A DNA stretch of 64,000 nt, from NCBI GenBank assembly GCA_964535215.1, contig CAZHST010000017.1, positions 6,869 through 70,868 of the forward strand, in the 5' to 3' direction. Below are positions 1 through 7,447 of the stretch, in pieces. This stretch comes from JACQHM01 sp964535215 (GTDB lineage Bacteria; Methylomirabilota; Methylomirabilia; Methylomirabilales; JACQHM01). Positions within the stretch are counted from its first letter, which is position 1. The number at the start of each line of letters is the position of its first letter. The notes under the pieces are model-generated. The model saw nothing but the letters and a program-made list of their open reading frames with translations, was not told the origin of the DNA and did not search any database. Position numbers and translations under genes: made by a program.

Positions 1-263
1 TCCACAGGCACCCTCCTCTGGGACGGGACCTGGGAGAAGAAGGCAACCCCCAGCAGGCTGAAGGTGAAGGCAAAGAGCAGGGGATGGAGGTGCAGCAAGA
101 GGGCAAGGGCCACTCCGGCGGAGGCCAGTTGGGCCAGGGCGATCCCCACGAAGACGATCCGCTTCAGGACGACGTAGACCCCGAGGAACGAGCAGAGCAG
201 CGCCACCAGGACCCCGGAGAGCAGGGCATTTTGAAAGAAGGGATGTTTCAGCATCTCCAGCAC
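1..263 (-). CDS. Metal ABC transporter permease (ZnuB/MntB type), N-terminal part
   Basis: The gene runs off the left edge, so only the first 87 or so residues are visible. They read as a polytopic membrane protein beginning V-L-E-M-L-K-H-P-F-F-Q-N-A-L, followed by hydrophobic helices and the stretch F-L-G-V-Y-V-V-L-K-R, typical of the ABC-3 family of zinc/manganese/iron permeases. The start is taken as GTG at 263 because AGGAGGT lies 5 bases upstream, overlapping the end of the ATPase gene; an in-frame ATG three codons later is the alternative. The stop of the ATPase gene is only 11 bases upstream, so the two are one transcription unit. Family knowledge says the permease forms the membrane channel for a divalent cation delivered by a periplasmic binding protein, which is not in this window. 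Confidence 0.75.
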   Translation of the reverse strand, partial: MLEMLKHPFFQNALLSGVLVALLCSFLGVYVVLKRIVFVGIALAQLASAGVALALLLHLHPLLFAFTFSLLGVAFFSQVPSQRRVPV

Positions 264-274
264 GGCCCACCTCC

Positions 275-1027
275 TTAGATGATGATCCGTTTCCCCTCAA
301 CCTCCCTCACCCGTACGTTCATCCCGTACAGGCAGCTCAGGGACTCTTCGGAAAGGATCTCCTTCGTCTCCCCCACGACCAACCTCCCTTCGTTGACGAT
401 GGCGATTCGCTTGGCGTAGTTGGCGACCAGGTTGAGATTGTGGGTCGCCATGATGATCGTCAGGTGCTCCTTTTCGTGCAAGGATTGGATCAGCTCCATA
501 AGGCCCCGCTCCGAAGGCAAGTCCATCCCGCTGGTCGGCTCATCCAGGATCAGGACATGGGGCTCCGCTGTGAGCGCCCGGGCGATCAGCACCCGCTGCT
601 TCTGGCCTCCCGAGAGTTCCTGGAAGGGGGTCTCAGCCAGGTGGGCAATCCCTGTGTGGTCCAAACTCCTCATCGCGATTTCCCGATCCTTTTTCCCCGG
701 TCTCTTCCAAGGGCCTAACATTTTCGTCCGGGCCATGAGGACGACGTCCATCGCTGAAAGGGGAAAGAGGGGGTCCACCTCCTTCTCCTGGGGGACATAA
801 CCGAAGGTGAGCCTCTGATCATCTTGCGGACGGGCAAAGACGATTTGTCCTTTCTGGGGGTGGAGGACCTTCAGCATCCCCCTTAAGAGGGTGGTCTTCC
901 CCGATCCGTTGGGTCCCACAATCCCGAAGAACTCCCCCTCGTTCAAGGAGAAGCTGACGCCCCTTAAGACCGTTCGCCGACCGTAGCCCAGATTGACGGT
1001 TTGAAACTCAATCAGCTTCTTTTGCAT
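275..1027 (-). CDS. Metal ABC transporter ATP-binding protein (ZnuC type)
   Basis: This 250-residue ATPase carries Walker A (GPNGSGKTT), the signature LSGGQKQR and Walker B (VLILDEPTSGMD), and most resembles the ATP-binding subunits of zinc/manganese ABC importers. It should energise the ABC-3 permease encoded immediately downstream. I start it at ATG 1027 (MQKKLIEF), 8 bases after GGGAGG; an in-frame upstream start at 1063 would add 12 unconserved residues. It lies downstream of a sigma-54-type response regulator gene and is preceded by a 270-base non-coding stretch with a candidate sigma-54 promoter and a long dyad. Expression of the transporter is therefore probably under that two-component system. 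The transported metal cannot be told from the sequence. Confidence 0.88.
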   Translation of the reverse strand: MQKKLIEFQTVNLGYGRRTVLRGVSFSLNEGEFFGIVGPNGSGKTTLLRGMLKVLHPQKGQIVFARPQDDQRLTFGYVPQEKEVDPLFPLSAMDVVLMARTKMLGPWKRPGKKDREIAMRSLDHTGIAHLAETPFQELSGGQKQRVLIARALTAEPHVLILDEPTSGMDLPSERGLMELIQSLHEKEHLTIIMATHNLNLVANYAKRIAIVNEGRLVVGETKEILSEESLSCLYGMNVRVREVEGKRIII

Positions 1028-1155
1028 GGTTCTGGCCTCCCCAAAGCCTTCATGGTGACTCACCGGCTATGGAGAAGCCTACACGGCCACCATTACCGTC
1101 GTCAAAGGTTTTTAACGGGAGGGAAGGCAGGAGAGCCCCGAGCCGCTTCCAGGGG

Positions 1156-1171
1156 AGCAAGCAGGATGCCA
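1156..1171 (-). promoter_or_regulatory. Candidate sigma-54 (-24/-12) promoter for the metal ABC operon
   Basis: On the minus strand the sequence reads TGGCATCCTGCTTGCT. It matches the sigma-54 consensus TGGCAC-N5-TTGCW, with the invariant GG and GC exactly 10 bases apart. Transcription would begin near 1144 and give a leader of about 115 bases before the ATPase start. The neighbouring upstream gene encodes a sigma-54 activator, which makes a chance match less likely. Confidence 0.6.
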
Positions 1172-1259
1172 AAGGAGAGAAGGGAGGCCCATGAACCGTT
1201 AGACACGATAAGGGGAAAAAAGATGAGGGTGATGGAGGCCAGGGGTTTGGAATAGGGAT

Positions 1260-1303
1260 GGTTGAGATCACCGGTTGAAATCAACCACTGGTGCTTCTCA
1301 ACC
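1260..1303. promoter_or_regulatory. Long dyad, possible enhancer site for the adjacent response regulator
   Basis: Nested inverted repeats are present: GGTTGAGA (1260-1267) with TCTCAACC (1296-1303), CACC with GGTG, and GGTTGA-AA-TCAACC in the centre. The element overlaps the stop codon of the response regulator gene and lies about 90 bases upstream of the candidate sigma-54 promoter, the usual distance for an NtrC-family activator site. No T-run follows on the minus strand, so a simple intrinsic terminator is less likely, though a terminator function is not excluded. Confidence 0.5.
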
Positions 1304-2692
1304 AGCCTTCAAACGGATGCCGTACTTCTGCATCCGATACCGGAGGGCCTCCCGACCGATGCCGAGGTGACGGGCTGCGGCTGAGACGTTTCCACGGGTG
1401 ACGGTCAGGGCTTTTTCGATCAGGGATCGCTCGACCTCCTCCAGCCTGAGCCCGTCAAGAGGGAAGGCTTCCCTTGGAGGAAGACCCGGGGGGATCTGAG
1501 GGGAAAGGTTCGTCCCGAGGGCCAGGAGGTCCGGTTCGATCTCCTCCTGCTCACTTAAGAGGACAGCCCGCTCAATGACATGGGCAAGCTCCCTCACGTT
1601 TCCCGGCCAATGATACCCCTTTAAGCGGGCGAGGGCCGCGGGGCTCAGGCGTTTCGGTCCCATGGCGTACTTCTGGGTGAACCTTTCCAGGAAGTGGTGG
1701 GCCAGCAGGATGACATCCTCCTCCCGGTCCCGGAGGGGTGGAAGCTCGATGGTCAGGACCTTCAACCGGTAGAGGAGATCCTGGCGGAAGGTCCCCTTTT
1801 TGGTCGCCAACTCGAGATCCCTGTTTGTCGCGGCGACGATCCGGACCCTGACCTTCCGTTCTCGGAGACTCCCAAGCCGCCGGACCGTCTTTTGCTCGAT
1901 GACCTTCAAAAGCTTTGCCTGGGCCTCCAGGGAAAGCTCCCCGATCTCGTCCAGGAAGAGGGTTCCTCCATCGGCCGATTCCACAAGCCCGGGTTTCGTC
2001 ACCTTGGCATCGGTGAAGGCCCCTTTCTCATAGCCGAAGAGTTCGGCCTCCATCAGACCCTTCGGGAGGGTCGTGCAGTTGACCTCGACGAAGGGCTGAT
2101 CGGCCAAAGGGCTCCAGGCGTGGAGGGCCCGGGCCACAAGATCCTTTCCGGTTCCCGTCTCACCCAGGATCAAGACCGTGGGGAGGTCTCCTGCCACCCG
2201 GGGATCAATCTTGGCGATCCTCTCGACCAGGGCCAGGACCGCCTTTATGCGCCGGGACTCCCCGATGATCCTGAGACCTTTGGCCCGTTCCGCCTCCCTC
2301 CGCTGGTAGTAGGAAAGTCGCCGGTGGAGTTGGACGTTTTCCAGGGCCTTGGCGACGACCAGCTTCAGCTCCTCCAGGTCAAGGGGCTTGGAGAGGTAGT
2401 CGAAGGCTCCCCCCTTCATGGCCTCGACGGCCGTCTCCACGCTGCCGTAGGCTGTCATGACGATGATGGCAATGCCGGGGTCCATTTCCCTGATCCTCTT
2501 CAAGGCTTGGAGCCCGTCCATCCCTTCCAGCCGGAGATCCAGGAGGACGACGTCGGGGCCTTCCGCCTCAACGACCTTCAGGCCCTCTTCGGCGTTTGTG
2601 GCCGTGCTGCATTCATACCCTGCCCTGCCGAGAGACCGGGCAATGGACTTGGCCAGGATCGCCTCATCCTCGACAACCAGGATCTTCGCCAC
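1298..2692 (-). CDS. Sigma-54-dependent response regulator (NtrC family)
   Basis: The 464-residue protein has three domains. A receiver domain (about 1-120) holds acidic residues E8/D9/E10, phospho-acceptor D52, T80 and K102. A central AAA+ domain has Walker A GETGTGKD, the sigma-54 contact loop as GAFTDA, and Walker B GGTLFLDEIG. A Fis-type helix-turn-helix sits at the C-terminus (GNVSAAARHLGIGREALRYR). GTG at 2692 is chosen as start because GGAGGGG lies 6 bases upstream and the receiver begins at once; the open frame extends further only because it overlaps the kinase gene. It overlaps the kinase by 29 bases, indicating co-translation. It should activate sigma-54 promoters when phosphorylated; the nearest candidate target is the metal ABC operon downstream. 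Confidence 0.93.
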   Translation of the reverse strand: MAKILVVEDEAILAKSIARSLGRAGYECSTATNAEEGLKVVEAEGPDVVLLDLRLEGMDGLQALKRIREMDPGIAIIVMTAYGSVETAVEAMKGGAFDYLSKPLDLEELKLVVAKALENVQLHRRLSYYQRREAERAKGLRIIGESRRIKAVLALVERIAKIDPRVAGDLPTVLILGETGTGKDLVARALHAWSPLADQPFVEVNCTTLPKGLMEAELFGYEKGAFTDAKVTKPGLVESADGGTLFLDEIGELSLEAQAKLLKVIEQKTVRRLGSLRERKVRVRIVAATNRDLELATKKGTFRQDLLYRLKVLTIELPPLRDREEDVILLAHHFLERFTQKYAMGPKRLSPAALARLKGYHWPGNVRELAHVIERAVLLSEQEEIEPDLLALGTNLSPQIPPGLPPREAFPLDGLRLEEVERSLIEKALTVTRGNVSAAARHLGIGREALRYRMQKYGIRLKAG

Positions 2693-4124
2693 GGATGACC
2701 CCTCCCCGGGGAGGTGGGAAGCGGATCGTGACCGTTGTCCCCTTCCCCTCCGTGCTCTCAAGCTGGATGGTCCCCCGGTGGGCTTCCACAATCTTCTTGG
2801 CCATGGCAAGCCCCAACCCGATCCCCTCGGGTTTGGTGGTAAAGTAAGGGGTGAACACTTTATCCAAGAGCTCCCGGGGGATGCCCTTCCCCTCGTCGTC
2901 AATCCTTACCGTAATGCCCTCGGGTCCAAAGGAGGACGCGATGAAGAGCCGCCCTCCTTCGGAGGAAGCCTCAAGGGCGTTTCTCAAGATGGCTGAAAAG
3001 ACCTGCTCCATCCACCTGGCATCCAGATCAACCCTTGGGAGGGGGGAGAGCCCCAGGGAAAGCTGAAGCCCCTTGGAAGCCACCTCCTGCCTGAAGCCTG
3101 AGAGGGCTTCCTGGAGAATCTCGTTGAGATCCTGAGGGGCAGGCTGGAGCGTCAACGGTCTCATATAGGACAGGAGGCTCTGGGTCCAGCGTTCGAGCCG
3201 GTCCACGGCACCGATGATCGCCGTGAACGTCTCCCTTTCCGCCTCGGACTCCTCCAGTCCAGCTTGGGCCGCCGCCCGGATGCTGGCCAGCGGGTTCCGG
3301 ATATTGTGGGCGATGTAGGAGGCCAGCTCCCCGATGGCGGCCAGCCTCTCCGACCTGACGAGCTGGGCTTGGTTCTCCTTTAAGGCCTCGGCCATCCTGT
3401 TGATGGCTGAAGCCAGCTCCCCTAACTCGTCCCTGGAGCGGACCTCGATCCGATGGCTGAGATCCCCGGTGCTGATGACGCCTGTCGAACGGCCGATCAG
3501 GGCCAGCGGTTTGACCAACCAACGTTGGATCCCAAGGAGGAGGAGACCTCCCTGGATGAGGGAGAGGAGGACGGTGACGACGACGAAGCCTCGGGTCAGG
3601 CCTCCCACCTTCACCGTCCGGGCGATGGAGCGGGCCGCTTCGTCCCGGTAGTACGCCCGTAATGTTTCGATCCGCCCCTCCAGCTCCGGGAACAACCTCC
3701 GTTCGACCTCCACCTCCATCCGGGCTGCCTCTCGCCCCCCTGTCACCCGGCCTTGGAAGATCTCATGGGCGAGCGCCACCAGCCCCAGGTAAGACCTGTG
3801 GAGGTCCTGGATGGTCTGAAGCTCGACGGGTCCCCGGCTCTCAGCCTTGAGCGCCCTGACCTCCTCCTCCACCCTCTTTCCCAGCTCGTGAAACTCCACG
3901 TCGGCATTCTCGTCCCCGTTGACGAGCCAATCAAGGATCTCCTTCACCTGACGGTAGATGGTCCCACGAACCTTTTCGACCCGAAGGCCTTGGGCATGGG
4001 CATAGGCCAGATCCGCCGCCGCCCTTTTCCAACTGACCACGGACCAGGTGGCAATCCCCCCGATCCCGATGGTCGAGAGGACCATCAAGAGCGAAGCGAG
4101 GTGGAGCTTTCGCTTGACCGTCAC
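2664..4124 (-). CDS. Membrane sensor histidine kinase with HAMP domain
   Basis: This is the partner kinase of the overlapping response regulator. Two membrane helices (LASLLMVLSTIGIGGIATW near the N-terminus, and GFVVVTVLLSLIQGGLLLLG near residue 190) flank a periplasmic helical sensor region. A HAMP domain, a dimerisation domain with the phospho-acceptor in H-N-I-R-N-P-L, and a HATPase domain follow (NALEAS; DEGKGIP; GLGLAMAKKIVEAHRG). The H-box has Asn where most have Glu. The start is uncertain: GTG 4124 sits just ahead of the first helix but its Shine-Dalgarno is too close. Starts further upstream would run through a hairpin repeat at 4164-4233 and look non-coding. The overall plan resembles metal- or stress-sensing ZraS/AtoS-type kinases, but the ligand is unknown. 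Confidence 0.88.
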   Translation of the reverse strand: MTVKRKLHLASLLMVLSTIGIGGIATWSVVSWKRAAADLAYAHAQGLRVEKVRGTIYRQVKEILDWLVNGDENADVEFHELGKRVEEEVRALKAESRGPVELQTIQDLHRSYLGLVALAHEIFQGRVTGGREAARMEVEVERRLFPELEGRIETLRAYYRDEAARSIARTVKVGGLTRGFVVVTVLLSLIQGGLLLLGIQRWLVKPLALIGRSTGVISTGDLSHRIEVRSRDELGELASAINRMAEALKENQAQLVRSERLAAIGELASYIAHNIRNPLASIRAAAQAGLEESEAERETFTAIIGAVDRLERWTQSLLSYMRPLTLQPAPQDLNEILQEALSGFRQEVASKGLQLSLGLSPLPRVDLDARWMEQVFSAILRNALEASSEGGRLFIASSFGPEGITVRIDDEGKGIPRELLDKVFTPYFTTKPEGIGLGLAMAKKIVEAHRGTIQLESTEGKGTTVTIRFPPPRGGVIRGEDPGCRG

Positions 4125-4163
4125 CCTTCTTGACCCATCCAGGCTAGAGAGGGAGGGTTTAGG

Positions 4164-4233
4164 CAGCCGTCGGCTTTCAGCTTCATCAACGGAAAAGAGG
4201 TGACGCCTAACGGCTGACCGCTGACGGCTGAAC
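4164..4233. repeat. Hairpin-forming dispersed repeat (REP-like)
   Basis: An 18-base arm at 4164-4181 is complementary at 15 of 18 positions to 4213-4230, with about 31 bases between. The right arm is a run of three GCTGA units (4212-4233). A copy identical at 19 of 22 bases occurs in opposite orientation at 30094-30115, in another intergenic gap. This fits a dispersed intergenic repeat family. Confidence 0.5.
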
Positions 4234-4243
4234 AATTCCCCTC

Positions 4244-4249
4244 ATTATA
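4244..4249 (-). promoter_or_regulatory. Possible -10 box upstream of the sensor kinase gene
   Basis: The minus strand reads TATAAT, a perfect -10 hexamer, in the gap between the cytochrome operon and the kinase gene. No good -35 hexamer lies 16-18 bases upstream, so the promoter would need an activator, or the match is chance in a locally AT-rich spot. Confidence 0.35.
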
Positions 4250-4316
4250 CGGGAAGAGCGAAGGGAGTTGGAAGAGGAAATCCCTTTGAAGGAGTCAGGG
4301 ACGATCCCGGGAAGCT

Positions 4317-6569
4317 CTAAGGGCCGGCCTCTCCGGTCCTCCTCCGTAACCGCCAGAGGAAGAGGATTTCCAAGGCCAGGGTGGCAAGGGCGGCCAGGGG
4401 AGGCACAAGATAGGCAACGACCGGCGCGGACTCCTCAAGGATCAGGTAGTACCAGGAGGAGACCGCCATCCTTGTCCCCGTCTCGCCGTTCGAACCATCC
4501 CAAGCCATAAACGCAATCGGGATGAACCTCCCTTTGACGAAGGGCAGGTCCTCTGGATCCCCGGTTTTGAGCGCCCTTTTGAGGACAAGCCGGTACTGGC
4601 CATGCCGGTAGGTGACCTTCCCCGTCACCTCCTGCCGTGAAGGGTCCTGAGGGGTCTGAGCGGTCAGGCCCGTTGCGGTAACCTCCTGGATCTTCCCCTC
4701 AGAACTCCAGCGCCAGAGGTTGACCGGCTTGCCGGGATTCCCCATCAGGAAGTAGGGTCGCTCCGTCCCCTCGGGGATCTTGGCGGGGAACTGGACGGCG
4801 ATGGCATCGGCATAGACCTTCGCCTGGGGATCGGGAACACTGTTCGTGGGGTCGTTCCAGGTCAGGTGGAACGCGATCTCCTTGTCATTGTACAGGGATC
4901 TCACCGAGACCATATAAATCGAAGGGGTGAACAGACGGGGGTCAACGATGACCTGGCCGATCAGGGGAAAATCCACAGCCTCCAGGTCCTTCCACCGGGC
5001 ATCCTCCGGGTCTTCCGGCAGCTCACCCTTCTCGTACCGCGAGCGGAGGACGGCCCTTAGGTTTGGACGCTCCGGCCCGAGGGACCGGACATAGTTCGCC
5101 AGGTGCCAGCTATCCTCCTCAGGGTTCTCGAAGCTGTCGGCATAGGAGGGCATAGGGGTCCCGGTGAGGCCGGTCATGAAGGTCCGCCGGATGTCCGCGA
5201 CGGTCCCCCCTCCTCGGAACCTCCATGGCATGGTGAGATCCGCCGGCCTGATCGGGAAGCCCCACTCATCTTTCAGCTCTGGAGCAGAGGGACCATCGCC
5301 CCTCCCCTCCTGGCCGTGGCACTTGAAGCACTCCATCAGCTCGTAAAGCTCCTTTCCTCTGGCAAGGCTCTTGGCCGAGGGGCGGATCGGCTTCCCTTCG
5401 GGGATTGACCCAGGAGGAGGTTCCTTGGTGAACCGGTCGGAGAAGGTTTTGATGTAGGCAACCACTTGCCGTCGTTCGTTTTCGCTTAACACATCCTTCC
5501 AGCCAGGCATGGAAGATCCGGGCATGCCGTTGGCGATCACCTGGTGGAGGTCCTGATCGGTGGGGAGCTGGCCGCTTGGGGTGGAGTGGATCTTGAAGAG
5601 GCCTTTGGTGAAGTCCCGGGGGCGTGGGAGAACAAAGGAGGCGGCCACGCCATCCCCCCTCCCGTCCGAACCGTGGCAGGAAGCACACCACCTCTCGTAG
5701 ATCCGTTTCCCTGCTTGCACGTCCTGGGCTTCGGCCGGTGGGGCGGCACTCGCCTCTTTCAGGTCTGGGAGGAGGTGAAAAGGCGTGCCCCCTAAGAGGG
5801 GGGCAGGTGGGGGGGATGGGGCCCTTCTGGCCTCCCAGCGCCTCGGCTGAACGCCGGCGGCATCGTAGATGAAGAGGATGACCTTCCAGATCTCATCGGC
5901 GCTCAGCCGATCCTCCCAGGCAGGCATGGCCGAGTTCCACGGTGTTGACTCCTTTGGGAGCCCGGGCCCTCCTTTCGCGATCCGCCAAAAGACGTAGGAT
6001 TCCTGCAGTTGGGCAATCGTCCCTGGGTCCCGGAAGTTCGCCGGGGGAGGGTTGAGCCCGTGGGCGAAAGGTCCCTTTCCGTCAAGGGCATCGCCATGGC
6101 AGAAGAAGCAGTTTTCAAAATAGATCTTGAAGCCCTCCTGTCGGTAGCGCTCCAGGTTTGCCGGGTCCCTCCGGAGGGGGTTTTCAAGACCCTGGATGTT
6201 CAGCAATGTTCCCCGGAACTGGATGGAGGTCGGTGGGGCGGGGTGGATGGCCCGGAGTTCGGCCGGGGCCTCCAGGGTGGGAAAGGACCGCTGGAAGGCA
6301 ATGAAGGCCACCAGAAAAGGGATCAAGATCAGGATGAGGACTCGAAGGACCTTCGTGGGCCGCTCGTTCCCGAGAAAGATGGCCCGGAGCGGTTGAAGGA
6401 ACTCGACCCAATAGGCCTGGCTCGAGGAGACGTAGAGGAGAACCGCCAAGGATGTGATCGCCATGTACATCAAGAGGAGGCTTGAGGGGATCGGGGGACG
6501 GATGCCGTATTTGAAGACGAGGAAGGCCCCAATGAGCAAGAGAAGAGCCTGGATAAATTTTCCTCTCAT
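4317..6569 (-). CDS. Membrane tri-haem cytochrome c with ethylbenzene-dehydrogenase-type haem domain
   Basis: The 750-residue protein starts with about three membrane helices. Three cytochrome c motifs follow, CFFCH (C154-H158), CASCH (C295-H299) and CFKCH (C414-H418). The C-terminal third (about 520-715) resembles the haem b-binding domain of ethylbenzene dehydrogenase/DMSO reductase-type gamma subunits, including a P-Y-F-L-M-G motif that could give the methionine ligand. A last helix (VVAYLVPPLAALATLAL) anchors the C-terminus. Its start overlaps the di-haem cytochrome gene by four bases (ATGA), so the two are translationally coupled. It probably relays electrons between periplasmic donors and the bd-like oxidase encoded first in the operon. 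That role is inferred from the context. Confidence 0.85.
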   Translation of the reverse strand: MRGKFIQALLLLIGAFLVFKYGIRPPIPSSLLLMYMAITSLAVLLYVSSSQAYWVEFLQPLRAIFLGNERPTKVLRVLILILIPFLVAFIAFQRSFPTLEAPAELRAIHPAPPTSIQFRGTLLNIQGLENPLRRDPANLERYRQEGFKIYFENCFFCHGDALDGKGPFAHGLNPPPANFRDPGTIAQLQESYVFWRIAKGGPGLPKESTPWNSAMPAWEDRLSADEIWKVILFIYDAAGVQPRRWEARRAPSPPPAPLLGGTPFHLLPDLKEASAAPPAEAQDVQAGKRIYERWCASCHGSDGRGDGVAASFVLPRPRDFTKGLFKIHSTPSGQLPTDQDLHQVIANGMPGSSMPGWKDVLSENERRQVVAYIKTFSDRFTKEPPPGSIPEGKPIRPSAKSLARGKELYELMECFKCHGQEGRGDGPSAPELKDEWGFPIRPADLTMPWRFRGGGTVADIRRTFMTGLTGTPMPSYADSFENPEEDSWHLANYVRSLGPERPNLRAVLRSRYEKGELPEDPEDARWKDLEAVDFPLIGQVIVDPRLFTPSIYMVSVRSLYNDKEIAFHLTWNDPTNSVPDPQAKVYADAIAVQFPAKIPEGTERPYFLMGNPGKPVNLWRWSSEGKIQEVTATGLTAQTPQDPSRQEVTGKVTYRHGQYRLVLKRALKTGDPEDLPFVKGRFIPIAFMAWDGSNGETGTRMAVSSWYYLILEESAPVVAYLVPPLAALATLALEILFLWRLRRRTGEAGP

Positions 6570-7444
6570 GGTGTCTTTCCACCCTTTAGGCTGGCAAGAT
6601 AGGCCACGAGATCCTCAAACTCCTTGGCCTTGAGCTTTTCGCCGAAAATCGGAGGCATGATGGGAGCAAAGCCGGGAACGACCTCCGCCGCCGGGTTCAA
6701 GATGCTCTCCCTGATCTTCTCGGGGTTGAGCCTCTTCCCAACATCCGTGAGGTCAGGGGCCATCGGCGGGGCCCCTGGGGGGGCCCCACCTTTCCCCCCC
6801 ACCTTGTGGCAGACAAGGCATCCCCCCTTATTAGGATCCTCGAAGACCAGCTTCCCCGCTGCGGGGTCCCCGACCACCGCGGTCTCCCCACCGGTTACGC
6901 CTAGGGCCCGTCCGGAGGCAGGAGCCGGAGGAGTCGGGGCAGCCGCCGGGCTAGCCGTCAGGGCCTCCCCCCCGGTGGTGGGGAGATCCCCAGGTTTCAC
7001 CGTCACCTGCCCTCCGAGGCTCTGAAGATACGCCACGACAGCCAGAAGCTCCGTCCTGTTCAAGCTGATGGGAGGCTTGTCTACAGGGGGCATGATGGGG
7101 GGATACCCTTCAACGACAAACGCCGAGGGGTTTACCAGGGACTCGATAAGGTACTGAACCGCTGACATCCCTGGCTTTCTGGTCGCCGCACGGGCTCCGA
7201 TGCCGGCCAGGTCAGGGGCCCGAGCCCCGGCCTGGCCGATCCCGTGGCAGACCAAGCAGCCCCCTTTTGTGGAGACAACCTTTTCCCCCAACGCGACCAG
7301 TTCCTCAGGGGAAAGCTCCTCAGCCCTGACGGTGACCTCCTCCGGCGGCCGGGATTCGATCTGGGGGATGCTGTTCGCGTAGTAGGTGTACACGCCGATG
7401 ACCGCCAGCGCAAAGAGGGCGATCTTCAAGTTCACACGGCCCAT
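6566..7444 (-). CDS. Membrane-anchored di-haem cytochrome c
   Basis: The 292-residue protein has an uncleaved N-terminal anchor (LKIALFALAVIGVYTYYA) and two cytochrome c domains of similar sequence. Each has a G-C-L-V-C-H haem motif (C63-H67 and C209-H213), and each is followed by a P-P-I-M-P-P loop that offers the distal methionine. An Ala/Pro-rich linker (about 160-185) separates the domains, suggesting an internal duplication. It lies three bases after the bd-like oxidase gene and overlaps the tri-haem cytochrome gene by four bases, so the three genes form a tight operon. A role as electron shuttle to or from the oxidase is likely. Confidence 0.88.
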   Translation of the reverse strand: MGRVNLKIALFALAVIGVYTYYANSIPQIESRPPEEVTVRAEELSPEELVALGEKVVSTKGGCLVCHGIGQAGARAPDLAGIGARAATRKPGMSAVQYLIESLVNPSAFVVEGYPPIMPPVDKPPISLNRTELLAVVAYLQSLGGQVTVKPGDLPTTGGEALTASPAAAPTPPAPASGRALGVTGGETAVVGDPAAGKLVFEDPNKGGCLVCHKVGGKGGAPPGAPPMAPDLTDVGKRLNPEKIRESILNPAAEVVPGFAPIMPPIFGEKLKAKEFEDLVAYLASLKGGKTP

Positions 7445-7447
7445 GTT

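Noticed and set aside
1298..2692. GAFTDA instead of GAFTGA in the response regulator, as a possible loss of sigma-54 contact
   Set aside because: This variant is common among functional sigma-54 activators, so it is not good evidence for inactivity.
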